NCBI GenBank assembly: GCA_034667225.1
Contig: JAXDKG010000062.1
Span: 1 to 64,000 of the forward strand
Origin: DATMER01 sp034667225
GTDB taxonomy: Bacteria; Acidobacteriota; Thermoanaerobaculia; Multivoradales; UBA5704
DNA: 64,000 nt
Direction: 5' to 3'
Shown here: positions 26,601-28,214 of the stretch, piece by piece
Layout: each line of letters opens with the position of its first letter
Position numbering within the stretch: position 1 is the first letter of the stretch
Notes under the pieces: model-generated
Databases searched by the model: none
The model's input: only the letters and a program-made list of their open reading frames with translations
Told to the model about the DNA's origin: nothing
Translations under genes and position numbers: made by a program

Positions 26601-27519
26601 GCAATCCGTCCTGCTCCGGGAGCTGGGGATGCTCTACAACGCCTTCCGCGAGGGGCGTCCGTCGCCTCTGCCGCCGCTCGCGGCGCAATATCAGGATTTT
26701 GCGCGCTGGCAGCGGCACACCATCTCCGGCGAGGCCTTGGAGCGGCAGGTGGCCTTCTGGCGCGAGCACCTCCGGGGTGCCCGGCCGCTCGATCTCTCTG
26801 CTGGCCCGCGCCCTGCCCGCTGGACCTATGAGGCGGGCATGGAGACGTTCACGGTTCCGGAGGACCTCGAAAAGAAGCTCGATGCGTTCGCCGCGCAGCA
26901 CGGTGTCACCCTGTTCATGACACTGCTCGCGGCCTTCAAGGTGCTGCTCCACGGGGAGACCGGGCGGGAGGACGTCGTCGTCACCTGCCTGTTCGCCAAT
27001 CGCAACCATTTCGAGATCGAAAACCTGATCGGTAATTTCTTCGCCGGGCTGCCCCTGCGCACGCGTTTCTCCAGAACCGGCACCTTCCGCGATCTCCTAG
27101 CGCGGGTGCGCGACGAGACGCTCGCAGCGCACGAGCATCCGGACATCCTCTACGAGCCGGTGATGGAAGGCCAGGGCTTCCTGGAGAAGGGGGATCGCGG
27201 TGGGCTGACCACGTTCCGCGTCATGTTCCAGCTTGCCAAGCTGCCGCCGGCCCAGCAGACCTTGTCCGATCTCGATGTGATCCGTCTGCCGTTCGACACC
27301 GGCAAGATCCGCCAGGACCTGACCCTATTCCTCTATCAGTCGGGCCGACTCGCCGGGCGCTTCAAGTACAACCGCGACGTGCTCGATCCGGAGAGGGTCG
27401 CGCGGCTGCGCGACTGCTATCTCCGGATTCTCGAGACCGCCGTCGCCGATCCGGATTGCCCGCTCGCGGAGCTGTCACAGGAGAGCTCCGTGCTGCTGAG
27501 CGTGGGGGAGGCCCGATGA
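1..27519 (+). CDS. Giant nonribosomal peptide synthetase (5' end outside window)
   Basis: Cytosolic multimodular NRPS that assembles a peptide on carrier domains. The frame is open from base 1, which lies inside a condensation (C) domain, so the true start is upstream; 9172 residues are visible. I count nine C domains carrying the HHxxxDG motif or a variant, plus the partial first one, eight adenylation (A) regions and eight carrier (T) domains with a GGHSL motif. Every A region except the sixth has the A3 motif (TSGSTG or TSGTTG) and the A10 lysine. One A domain holds a methyltransferase. No epimerase, reductase or thioesterase domain is present, and the protein ends in a C-like domain. The stop overlaps the next start by 4 nt (ATGA), so downstream genes are translationally coupled. 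The product is not recognised. Module detail is in separate entries. Confidence 0.97.
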   Translation, partial: AYWKEALAGLPALELPTDRPRPAVQTYRGDCHRLRLSGELAADLRARSREGHGTLFMTLIAGFQALLARHSGQEDLAVGAPRAGRTSSKLAGTVGYFVNPVVLRGDLAGDPTFAELLERTKERVLAAFDHGDVPLPVLAEHLQPVRDISRTPLFQVSFVMQKETRGAEGLTAFALGEEGVAIGPEDFRLETLSVDRPPSPFDLMLHVVERQGGLSFALQYNADLFDAATAERLMERFELLLRSVAGRADLALSELPVLTGAEILQLRAWNDTAGPVSESNLWELFAVQAERSAGEVAVVFEEEQVTYRELSRRAAALARHLEGLGVGPEVVVGVAAERSVDLVVALLGVLGAGGAYLPLEPSLPAQRLAMILEDARPAVLLTCRCHAGALLLEALPTGTRLAWLDDLANLLSLSDDGWQPARPSADNAAYVIYTSGSTGRPKGVVNTHRGILNRLLWFQDAYGIDASEVFLQKTPFGFDVSVPEFFAPLILGARLVVARPEGHRDSAYLVELVQREGITTIHFVPSMLPFFLAEEGVSGCRSLRRVLVSGEAVPWEAEQRCLEVLPVPLLNLYGPTEAAVEVTAWSCQPAEHPRPVPIGRPVRNTQIHVVGRRLEPAPAGAVGELAIGGVQVARGYLNRPDLTAERFVPDPFSPEPGARMYRTGDLCRHLPGGEIEYLGRLDDQVKIRGFRIEPREIEIALGTHPDVRETAVVVRQEGPEKSLLACVVVSSTGATADRLRDYLAARLPSYMVPSFAFGEALDRLPNGKLDRRALSRWTPAAETARRITAPRTPLEELLAGLFAEVLQVERIGVEDDFFEHGGHSLAVMRLAARVREALRVELPLHRVFETPTVAALARLIEGTDRSAAPPLVPVPRDLPLPLSFAQQRLWFLHQMEPESAVYNMPAAIRLRGPLEPAVLAAALGEVVRRHESLRTRFADGPVQVVDAPAPFVLAEIDLAGLASEALRPFDLSRGPLLRASLARLGEEEHLLLLNMHHIVSDGWSLRILARELGEAYEALSQGLPPELPVLEVQYGDYAVWQRSWLQGELLESEIAHWRERLAGTPAVLDLPLDRPRPAVMGDRGASRAVVLPPGLLAAASSMARRQGVTLFMAVLAAYQALLSRVSRSEDVSVGTPVAGRRDLHTEGLIGFFVNTLVMRTDLSGEPSFAALLARVRAIALDAYGHQDVPFEKLVEELHPRRDLSYSPLFQVSFVLEAEPPPALRLGDVEAALWPLEAETEKFDLILTLGVNAADTEGLLSGTFGYRTDLFDGATVDRLAGAFTRLLAAAVEDPRRPVSELPLLSAAEREQLLALWSGKATTYPREATIHGLFAEQAALRPDAVAVEGMDESLTYGELKRRAGLWARRLRALGVGPEVRVGICLDRSPARIVATLAVLEAGGAFVPLDPSYPQERLAYLLRDSAASVLVTEERWLASLPETGAAVLCLDRDEPFEAPAGAPEDIPASGLAYVMYTSGSTGEPKGVAVPHRAVVRLVRGTGYARFGPDEVFLQLAPYAFDASTLEIWGALLNGGRVVMPPPGLLSPAELGDLLGRHGVTTLWLTAGLFHQMVEENLAGLAGVRQLLAGGDVLSVPHVRRVLEELPGTLLINGYGPTENTTFTCCHPVTKGGLEPSTPSTPSVPLGRPIANTSVYVLDRNLQPVPAGVAGELFTGGDGLARGYLGWPERTAERFVPDPFGSEPGGRLYRTGDLVRWRASGDLEFLGRIDSQVKVRGFRVEPGEIEAALSAHPWVRDAVVLARKEGTVTLLVACVAGPQTGTPEPAELRDFLRERLPDYMLPSGYVFLPSLPLTANGKVDRKALAELRPERVAASAGAVPRTPTEELVAGIFAALLKVERVGVADDFFALGGHSLLATQVVSRVRSVFGVDLPVRTIFESSTVESLAEWIERLARPGESPGEPDLVRSLGERSRVLSFAQQRLWFLDQLEPGSPLYNIALAVELKGGLDRMALAAALGEVVRRHESLRTAFPVVAGAPVQVIADPEPSGFALPLIDLQGLAGPARGAEESRLAAAEARRPFDLGRGPLLHAALLRSEPGRHVLLLAMHHIVSDGWSMGVLVRELGALYRAFLDGRPSPLPELELQYGDFAAWQRRHLSGELLDAELAWWRERLAGMPPALDLPADRPRPAHRSLRGEVHEFAVGREGLAGLTELSRRQGTTLFMTLLAGFAGLLQRYTGQDDLVVGAPIAGRTRTETEALIGLFVNTLPLRVDLSGSPAFPELLGRVRETTLAAYAHQEVPFERLVEELAPARDLGRPPLVQVLFALQNAPSDPPELPGLALAVSPVMTGTAKFELACTFTERERGLEGMLEYSRDHFDRTTALRLAAGLVRLLEEAVAAPETRVGELPVLSPAERAALVFEWNDTAAESGAPLVHELVAAWARRQPDALAVAAPGDRLGYGELVERAGRIARRLVRHGVGPEARVAVCAGATVHRVVASLAVLMAGGAYVLLDPEAPPDRLALLVADSRAALVLAELALAGLFQGVVIGIEEAGAREEAGSFRPPAVDPGGLAYVVYTSGSTGLPKGVAVSHAGLSNLVSWHCAAYGLDPADRGTLIANPSFDAAVWELWPYLAAGASVHIPEEETRLSPAAVVRFWREEGITWSFLPTALAEEVLLEEEILDGGLALKGLLCGGDRLHRAPRPGLPFALINHYGPTEVSVVSTAAAVPPEIPGAPPIGRPIRNVRSWVVDSRGGLAPRGVTGELWIGGASLARGYLDRPALTAERFLPDPWSGEAGERLYRTGDLVRQRPDGGLEFLGRIDYQIKLRGFRIEPGEIEAALHRHPAVREAAVVVLGRRLVAYVVVDGQTPDGRELRGFLGERLPGYMVPAAYVTLPALPLTPSGKLDRKALPEPGGAEESTAPRTGTEERVAAIFAEVLGMERVGVEDDFFALGGHSLLAIQVSMRVRSILGIELPLRALFEAPTVELLAARIEREAPAGDEALARVSRDQPLELSFSQQRLWFLDQLDPGSPLYNIPAAVELTGRLDVAAMAAALGEVVRRHEALRTSFPAVSGEPIQVIAEPAAFDLPLVDLQGLPAIEREREAGRLAAAEARWSFDLGRGPLLRLTLLRKAAGEHVALVTMHHIVSDGWSMGILVRELGTLYAAFVSGAAGAAGRPSPLPELALQYADFAAWQRSRLAGRLLESEVAWWREQLAGLPPVLELPTDHPRPADRSVLGAVHDFTVGGETLAGLNALSQRRGATLFMTLLAGFAALLERSSGESDLAVGTPIAGRTRMETEPLIGFFINTLALRVDLSGSPSFEDLLGRVRETTLAAYAHQELPFDRLIEELAPERDRSRPPIFQVVLALQNASSDKLALPGLEVEVAPLSTGTAKFEMAVVLNEAAEGLAGLIEYSQALFEAATIGRLAGQLTRLLSEAVADPFRPLLELPLLSREERHQLLSEWNDTVAPFPETTLLHQFFEASVERAPEAVAAVCAGRGLSYAELDVRSNRLAWLLRNLGHGHGAPIGVWVERSLDMLVAVLGVLKAGGHYVALDEAWPADRVESILGSTGAPAIVAGTGLLPAVEEMRWRLPALNDVVCLAVAEPEPPAETIDPESVRELWDFVAERAVDRETAGGFVSAFTGEPMSAAEVDEYRDRVLSLAGPWLRPGARVLEIGSGSGLLLWEMASRVAHVTGVDPSPLTQESNREHAVREGIANVELRTAFAHELDDLLGSGERFDLVLLASTVQFFPGPRYLEHVLRWALGHLAPGGAVLIADVLDARRREELRRAIEEHRGAAITGRRQELYLDEGLFQDLGASVHYRTEGFPNELRFRYDVLLTQAGERRKRLWTGWHVDRCPVGRLPQVAAPDDIAYVIHTSGSTGEPKGIVVQHRPAANLVDWINSAFEIGPEDRGLFVTSLCFDLSVYDIFGVLGAGGTVHVATREELADPDHMVGLLRTGGITLWDSAPAALVQLAPLFPAEPDRSSRLRRVLLSGDWIPVTLPDRVRHSFPGARVMALGGATEATVWSNWFPVGVVDPDWPSIPYGRPISNARYHVLDAGFSPSPIGVPGDLYIGGDCLCAGYRRPELTANAFLPDPFSGVPGARLYRTGDRARYLVDGNIEFLGRLDQQVKVRGYRIELGEIEVALAHQPGLREAVVLVREDEPGDRRLVAYVVPSVEPCPSAAELRDALRQTLPEYMIPSAFVTLEALPVTPNGKLDRQALPAPQWSSGAGLVAPRTPVEKRLAAIWSAVLGVPQVGLEDNFFDLGGHSLLATQMVSRVRESFGVELALRTLFERPRLDELAAWLEGEERSWGAAIVRVPREEPHVLSFAQQRLWFLDQLEPGSPVYNVPAAVELRGRLDVAALAWAFGEMVRRHKVLRTTFRSIAGQPMQVVAEPAAFDLPVVDLQWHGEEADRLAAAEARRPFDLVRGPLLRVVLLRLGGEEHVALITMHHIVSDAWSMGVLVRELGALYAAFLSNRPSPLPDLDVQYADFAAWQRRHLSGELLESELAWWRGQLAGMPLVLDLPTDHPRPAVRSVRGAEHGFTVGSETLAELAGLHQRQGGTLFMALLAGFMGLLQRYASQDELGVGTPIAGRNRVETEPLIGLFVNTLVLRGDLSEDPGFAELLDQVRETTLSAYAHQDLPFERLVEVLAPERDLSRPAVVQVLFSLQNAPSGTLELPGLALSVSVATTGTAKFDLACMLVETARGLEGTFEYSRDLFEAATIERLAGHFASLLGRAAEAPGRRLSELPLLSAREREQLLAEWSSGGVLPPSEVSIHALFEAQAARAPGATALVRGATGERWTYAELDRWADFLAQRLAGLGVGPEVRVGVCLSRTPMLVASLLAVLKAGGAYVPLDPRYPQERLAFLLEDTAAAVLLTEPDLVDRLPGHRAEVLLVEGSWRGTETVPRVASGVLPGNLAYLIYTSGSTGRPKGVAIEHRSAVAFARWARTVFPPEDLEGVLAATSIAFDLSVFELFVTLAWGGKVVLAENALELPQLVASGVAGEVTLINTVPSAMAELVRQRVLPESVRTVNLAGEPLKRSLVDAIHEVSPSCRVLDLYGPSETTTYSTWALAPREERREPTIGRPLAGTRLLVLGRGGQPVPVGVPGELLIGGAGLARGYLDRPDLTADRFVPDPLPPVLPQEGVEPGGRVYRTGDLVRWLPDGRLEYLGRIDHQVKVRGFRVEPGEIAAVLSAHPWVRDAVVMAQKESAGGQRLVAYVVGTPGEEPELSELRDFLRERLPDFMLPAAYAFLPELPLTANGKVDRQALVKLCPERAAASAAVAPRTRAEELIAGIFSEVLGVERVGVTEDFFALGGHSLLATRVASRVRSVFGLELPLRAVFEAPTVEGLARRLERLTSTGERFRIPALARIAGKEPPLALSFAQQRLWFLDRLEPGSPLYNMPVKVELRGRLDPGVLSAALREVTRRHEVLRTTFAEVAGSPVQVVAARARIPLPLIDLRGLPRGEREREAGRLEAAEARRPFDLANGPLLRAALLASEPERHALLLTLHHVVSDGWSMDVLVREVGLLYAAFLDGLDGLDGQPSPLPELSIQYAEFAAWQRQHLSGELLETEVSWWRRRLAGMPPALELPTDHPRPPVRSGRGEVHAFDLGGEALAGLGRFSRWHGATLFVTLLAGVAALLQRYTGEDDLVIGTPVAGRTRTETEPLIGVFVNSLALRIDLSGAPSFLDLLSRVGETTLSASAHQEVPFERLVEELAPERDRSRPPLFQVLLAYQSASAERLSLPGLEVESHSIHSGTAKFDLTFFLGEAPQGLDGAIEYDCDLFDRTTAMRLAGSLARLLEGAVAAPQAPVTELPVLSPAERAALVFEWNDTAEVSRKAPPVHELVAEASIVATCMAISPLPPESPGVRPTGRPIHGTRAYAVDTWGCLTPRGVAGELWLGGAPVAHGYLERPELTAERFVPDPWSGEAGSRLYRTGERVRHRPDGSLELLGRLDHQVKVRGYRVELGEIEAALARHPGVREAAVLAREDEPRNKRLVAYVVPAAEPAPAPEDLRDALRLSLPEYMIPAAFVMLRELPRTPGGELDLQALPVPPWSAVFRFAPPQTPTEQILAEIWSAVLGVTRVGREDSFFDLGGHSLLATQMISRLRDARGLELSLRTLFEKPKLIDLARAVDTAVLTGEQPRSMPALRPLAAPGPGLVLSFAQERLWFLQQLDPGSDTYNIPVAVELSGALRAGALAAALAEVVRRHEALRTTFTVVDGHPRQRISPSARVTLPLVDLSALPAPQGLAEAERLEREQAGTGFDLENGPLAAALLVRLAGDRHRFLLTLHHIVSDGWSIGVLVRELGTLYAASVEGRRSPLPELPIQYADFAVWQREQLAGKWDAELAYWESRLGGEVAIAELPADRPRPAVQTFSGKTRQLVLSPELTSRLRSFGRDRGVTLFMTLLAATQALLSRHSGEHDVPVGAPVAGRQWGETEDLIGCFLNTLVLRTDLSGSPSFRELAARVRTVTLEAYSHQEVPFEAVLARLRLDRDLSRTPLFQVLFNMLNLPRPALSLPGLDLRVLTPSEVPSKFDMTFYVSQSEAAIGINLVYNAGIFDESRMTDLLAQLELLLGQALDRPDEPVDRLSLVTDQARGLLPDPTVPLDGSWIGGVHELFAAQVERAPDRAAVIGGRDGDVVWSYGDLLAGSRRLAGWLAAHGVCPGDPVAILAHRSAPLVQAVMGVLTAGAAFTLLDPAYPAPRLVEMLRLAAPRAWVALQAAGPVPDEVRAWLEEVGCPCLELPTGGFASLECLAAFSGNAPQVTVGPQDLACIGFTSGSTGGPKGILGLHGSLSHFLPMYCKEFEVGPEDRFSLLSGLSHDPLQRDIFTPLYLGAAIVVPDPADIGIAGRLAEWMNRHCVTVANLTPALGQLLAERPPGGEPVVVPSLRVVPLIGEALTRQDVVRLRAMAPGVTCINLYGSTETQRALSFHRVMPEEAEARQVLPLGRGMQDVQLLVVQRAGIAGIAGIGEIGEIVVRSPHLARGYIGDEELTVERFQLNPFTGAAGDRIYRTGDLGRYLPDGEVSFAGRADFQVKLRGFRIELGEIEALLASHPAVQAAAVLLREDLPGGRGLVAYAVLAVPAAGGSARTEELHDYLWQRLPAYMVPSAFAFLDAMPLTPNGKVDRRALAKIELEIPLSDGETRSLRNPVEEIVAGICAEVLRVPQVGPGDNFFQLGGHSLTGVQVVSRLCQVFQVDLPLRILFEAPTVAGMAAEIERLRRRGGALERPAISSFREDRSAPPPLSFAQERFWVGRQLEARTVASTIPIMVAFEGRLDLACLQRAMQEIVDRHEVLRTSFQDGIEGPIQVVHSAVPVRFPVVDLERIAPSRQRAEIQRWSALDGRSHFDYERGPLFRTTVFRCSERENVVLFTIHHVAFDGWSTSVLLGELSALYNAFREDRPSPLRPLPAQYQDFARWQRQTLAGEALAEQVSFWREHLRGALPLDLANGRRSARRTFEAGIEMFTIPEELERKLDTFAAEHCVTLFMTLLAAFKALLHYETGQEDIVVTSLFANRNQVETENLIGNFFAGLPLRTRLSGARTFRDLVGRVRDVTLAAHEHPDILYEPVMEGMSFLEKGDRGGLATFRILFQLAKLPPAEQELSDLKVTRLPFDTGKIRQDLTLFLSQSGRLVGRFKYNRDVLDPERVVRLRDRYLRILEAAVATPDCLLADCGVELSPPALRHIAPAGPGLPLSFAQERLWLLEQLDPGSSTYNMPVAAELSGALDPRALSAALTRVARRQESLRTTFVEVAGSPRQRIAPPLSALPLPLVDLSALPAPAGLSEAERLEREQAGRGFDLEKGPLAVALLLRLSGDRHRFLLNLHHIISDGWSIGVLVAEVGAFYAAAVEGRPSPLPELPIQYADFAAWQREQVAATGEAELAYWERRLGGEIVPAELPTDRPRPAVQTFRGGARQLVLSPDLTARLKRFGREEGATLFMTLLAATQALLSRHSGEQDVAVGAPIAGRQRVETEGLIGCFLNTLVLRTDLSGLPSFRELVSRVREVTLEAYANQEVPFEAVLSRLRLDRDLSRSSLFHVLFNMLNLPRYELSLPGLSLQVLTPAEIPSKLDLTFYLSEVRSSVSINLAYNADLFDEARIVDLLAQLELLLAQAIERRGEPMDGIPLVTAAAQALLPDPTATLAEPSFLPVGSLFLGRERDLPQGEALSWSEGAWTYSQLGTRAREIARAILAAGGGPEEVVAVSGSRSPELIASLLGVFLSGGVLLMLDRKIPAARLRLMVDEAKPVCLVYAGEERPEDAWLLESVPIVPPEAPAVEFPLPAPDDPAYVFFTSGTTGRPKAVLGRQKGLSHFLTWQREAFGIGPGDRAAQLTGLSFDVVLRDILLPLTSGATLCLPDEDDLSPDRILPWLAEREITVVHAVPSLASAWLGAAPAGFGSDALRWTFFAGEPLLDQVVERWRAAFPRTGAVNLYGPTETTLAKCWYLVPDPPVGGVQPVGSPLPQTQALVLAGGSRRCGIGETGEIVLRTPFRSLGYLNNPEETRLRFRLNPFSADAGDLLYFTGDRGRCRLDGTLEILGRLDEQVKIRGVRVEPAEIRMALGRQAGVWESAVLVREVRPGDQLLVAYVVPRPGAAPDPEDLRRHLRQELPEAMVPSAFVILDALPLTPNGKLDQRALARYEVEIPASGGRTLLTPAEEIVAGLWSEVLGRREIGPGENFFQLGGHSLTGAQVMSRLREVFAVELPLRVLFEAPTVATLAAEVERRRRPDDAPELPSVASFRQDRSAPSPLSFAQERFWTGRELEARTVASTIPVMVLFRGPLDFDCLRRAMQEVADRHEVLRTSFQEGEDGRPIQVIHPTIPVRFPIVDLERLSPAKRTAEVQHWSVLDGRSHFDFARGPLFRLTVFRTAETEHVLLFTVHHSAFDGWSQSVLLRELGMLYNAFREGRPSPLPPLAAQYQDFARWQRHTISGEALERQVAFWREHLRGARPLDLSAGPRPARWTYEAGMETFTVPEDLEKKLDAFAAQHGVTLFMTLLAAFKVLLHGETGREDVVVTCLFANRNHFEIENLIGNFFAGLPLRTRFSRTGTFRDLLARVRDETLAAHEHPDILYEPVMEGQGFLEKGDRGGLTTFRVMFQLAKLPPAQQTLSDLDVIRLPFDTGKIRQDLTLFLYQSGRLAGRFKYNRDVLDPERVARLRDCYLRILETAVADPDCPLAELSQESSVLLSVGEAR
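2626..5750 (+). other. NRPS module 2: C-A2-T2, Val-like code
   Basis: The C domain has HHIVSDGW (from about 2989), the LCL type. The A2 code by eye is D-A-L-W-L-G-G-T-F-K, close to the valine family (DAFWIGGTFK). A short 9-bp tandem expansion (CCCTCAACC units near 4894-4917) adds Ser/Thr/Pro residues between motifs A5 and A6. The T-domain serine codon is 5608-5610. Valine or another aliphatic residue is expected. Confidence 0.78.
5785..8870 (+). other. NRPS module 3: C-A3-T3, Leu-like code
   Basis: The C domain has HHIVSDGW (from about 6190). The A3 code by eye is D-A-W-F-L-G-H-V-V-K, one residue from the leucine code DAWFLGNVVK (His for Asn at 322). The T-domain serine codon is 8740-8742. 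The flanks of A3 are very like those of the broken A6, which makes A3 a good template for judging what A6 lost. Confidence 0.78.
8900..12810 (+). other. NRPS module 4: C-A4[MT]-T4, methylating module, Cys/Ser-like code
   Basis: The C domain has HHIVSDGW. A4 (about 10233-12560) is interrupted between motifs a2 and a3 by a methyltransferase. The selectivity residues by eye are D-L-Y-D-L-S-L-V-W-K, close to the cysteine code DLYNLSLIWK (Asp for Asn at 278). The motif GGATEATVWS in place of the usual YGPTE is also typical of Cys/Ser-type A domains. The T-domain serine codon is 12697-12699. There is no heterocyclisation domain, so ring formation is not expected. The likely product is a methylated Cys or Ser residue. 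Confidence 0.75.
10735..11440 (+). other. SAM-dependent methyltransferase domain inserted in A4
   Basis: About 235 residues lie between A4 motif a2 (LKAGGHYVALD, near 10515) and motif a3 (HTSGSTGEPKG, near 11512). Motif I reads LEIGSGSG (about 10900-10920), followed by an acidic VDPS loop and a later LAPGGAVLIAD strand, which is a class I SAM methyltransferase core. Naturally interrupted A domains of the a2-a3 type are known, for example TioN of thiocoraline, which methylates a cysteine side chain. Side-chain versus backbone methylation cannot be decided from sequence. Confidence 0.88.
12860..15985 (+). other. NRPS module 5: C-A5-T5, Ala-like code
   Basis: The C-domain motif is HHIVSDAW (from about 13246), so the glycine of HHxxxDG is Ala; both His and the Asp remain. 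The A5 code by eye is D-L-F-N-N-A-L-T-Y-K, which I recognise as a known alanine code. The T-domain serine codon is 15865-15867. Confidence 0.78.
16040..18340 (+). other. NRPS module 6: C-A6(delta)-T6, A domain missing its catalytic core
   Basis: The C domain is intact (HHVVSDGW). The A region keeps only its first residues (up to VHELVAE, about 17445-17466), then jumps in frame to sequence matching the region just after motif A5 (GRPIHGTRAYAVD, about 17536). By comparison with A3 roughly 850 bp are missing, including motifs A1-A5, the P-loop-like A3 motif and the whole specificity pocket. The A10 motif is also ruined: PGGELDL replaces the NGKLDR pattern, so the catalytic Lys is Glu. T6 looks intact (serine codon 18214-18216). 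It must be loaded in trans or be skipped. Confidence 0.88.
18390..22960 (+). other. NRPS module 7: C-A7-T7-C*, aminoadipate-like A domain
   Basis: The C domain has HHIVSDGW. The A7 core is unlike A1-A5: SHDPLQRDIF replaces FDxSxxE, and YGSTETQRAL replaces YGPTE. These are hallmarks of the Lys2/alpha-aminoadipate A family. The code by eye is D-P-R-N-P-I-L-R-A-K, compared with the Lys2 code DPRHFVMRAK. The T-domain serine codon is 21475-21477. A second C-like domain (C*, about 21660-22940, HHVAFDGW) follows T7 and directly abuts the next C domain. A 9-bp expansion (GCATTGCAG-type units, about 20812-20860) adds Ala-Gly-Ile repeats. Confidence 0.82.
23000..27516 (+). other. NRPS module 8: C-A8-T8-C*, terminal unit without thioesterase
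   Basis: This is a near duplicate of unit 7 in its C (HHIISDGW), T (serine codon 25990-25992) and C* (HHSAFDGW, about 26180-27500) parts, but with a divergent A domain. The A8 code by eye is D-V-R-H-F-A-L-L-A-K, sharing Arg239, His278 and Phe299 with the Lys2 aminoadipate code. The A3 motif reads TSGTTGRPK. The synthetase ends with C*, so release must be by C*-catalysed condensation, by a trans enzyme or by hydrolysis. Confidence 0.82.
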
Positions 27520-28214
27520 AGAGAGTGGCGTTGGTCACCGGAGCGAACCGGGGGATCGGGTTGGAGATCTGCACCCAGCTCGGCCGTGCCGGCTACGCGG
27601 TCGTGCTCACCGCCCGCGATCCGCAGAAGGGCGCGAGGGCAGCCGAGTCCCTCTGCCGGGACGGTATCGACGCGCATTTCCATGCGCTGGACGTGACGGT
27701 TGCCGGCGCGGCCCGGGAGGCCGCCGCCTTCGTGGCCGGCGAGCTCGGCCAGCTGGATGCCCTGGTCAACAATGCCGCCGTCTCGCTCGATCCCGAGGCT
27801 TCCCTGGAGACGGTGGACCTGGACGTGATGCGGCAGACGCTCGAGGCCAACTTCCTGGGCGCGCTCGCCTGCTGCCAGGCGTTCCTGCCGATGATGCGCC
27901 AGCAGGAGTACGGCCGGATCGTCAACGTCTCGAGCGGGCGGGGGTCGTTCTCCAAGCTGGCCGCGGGAGGGCCTTGCTACCGCATCTCGAAGACCGCACT
28001 GAACGCTCTCACGGTGATCCTCGCCGACGAGGTCAAGGAAGCCAACATCCTGGTCAATGCCATGACGCCCGGCTGGGTGCGCACCCGCCTGGGGGGGATC
28101 AAGGCTCCGCGCTCGACCTCCGAGGGCGCGGAGGCCGCCGTCTGGCTGGCGATGCTGCCGGACGACGGCCCGCGCGGAAAGTTCTTCAAGGACCGGGAGG
28201 AGTTCCCGTGGTAG
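27516..28214 (+). CDS. Short-chain dehydrogenase/reductase (SDR)
   Basis: A 232-residue classical SDR, an NAD(P)-dependent carbonyl/alcohol oxidoreductase. The N-terminus shows the dinucleotide-binding TGxxxGIG motif (TGANRGIG), then NNA, a catalytic Ser in VNVSS and the YxxxK pair (YRISK). The start is the ATG overlapping the NRPS stop (ATGA), which puts the Rossmann motif at residue 8; an in-frame upstream ATG at 27456 would lie inside the NRPS gene. Position as the first coupled gene suggests tailoring of the peptide or reduction of a building-block ketone. The substrate is not known. Confidence 0.93.
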   Translation: MKRVALVTGANRGIGLEICTQLGRAGYAVVLTARDPQKGARAAESLCRDGIDAHFHALDVTVAGAAREAAAFVAGELGQLDALVNNAAVSLDPEASLETVDLDVMRQTLEANFLGALACCQAFLPMMRQQEYGRIVNVSSGRGSFSKLAAGGPCYRISKTALNALTVILADEVKEANILVNAMTPGWVRTRLGGIKAPRSTSEGAEAAVWLAMLPDDGPRGKFFKDREEFPW

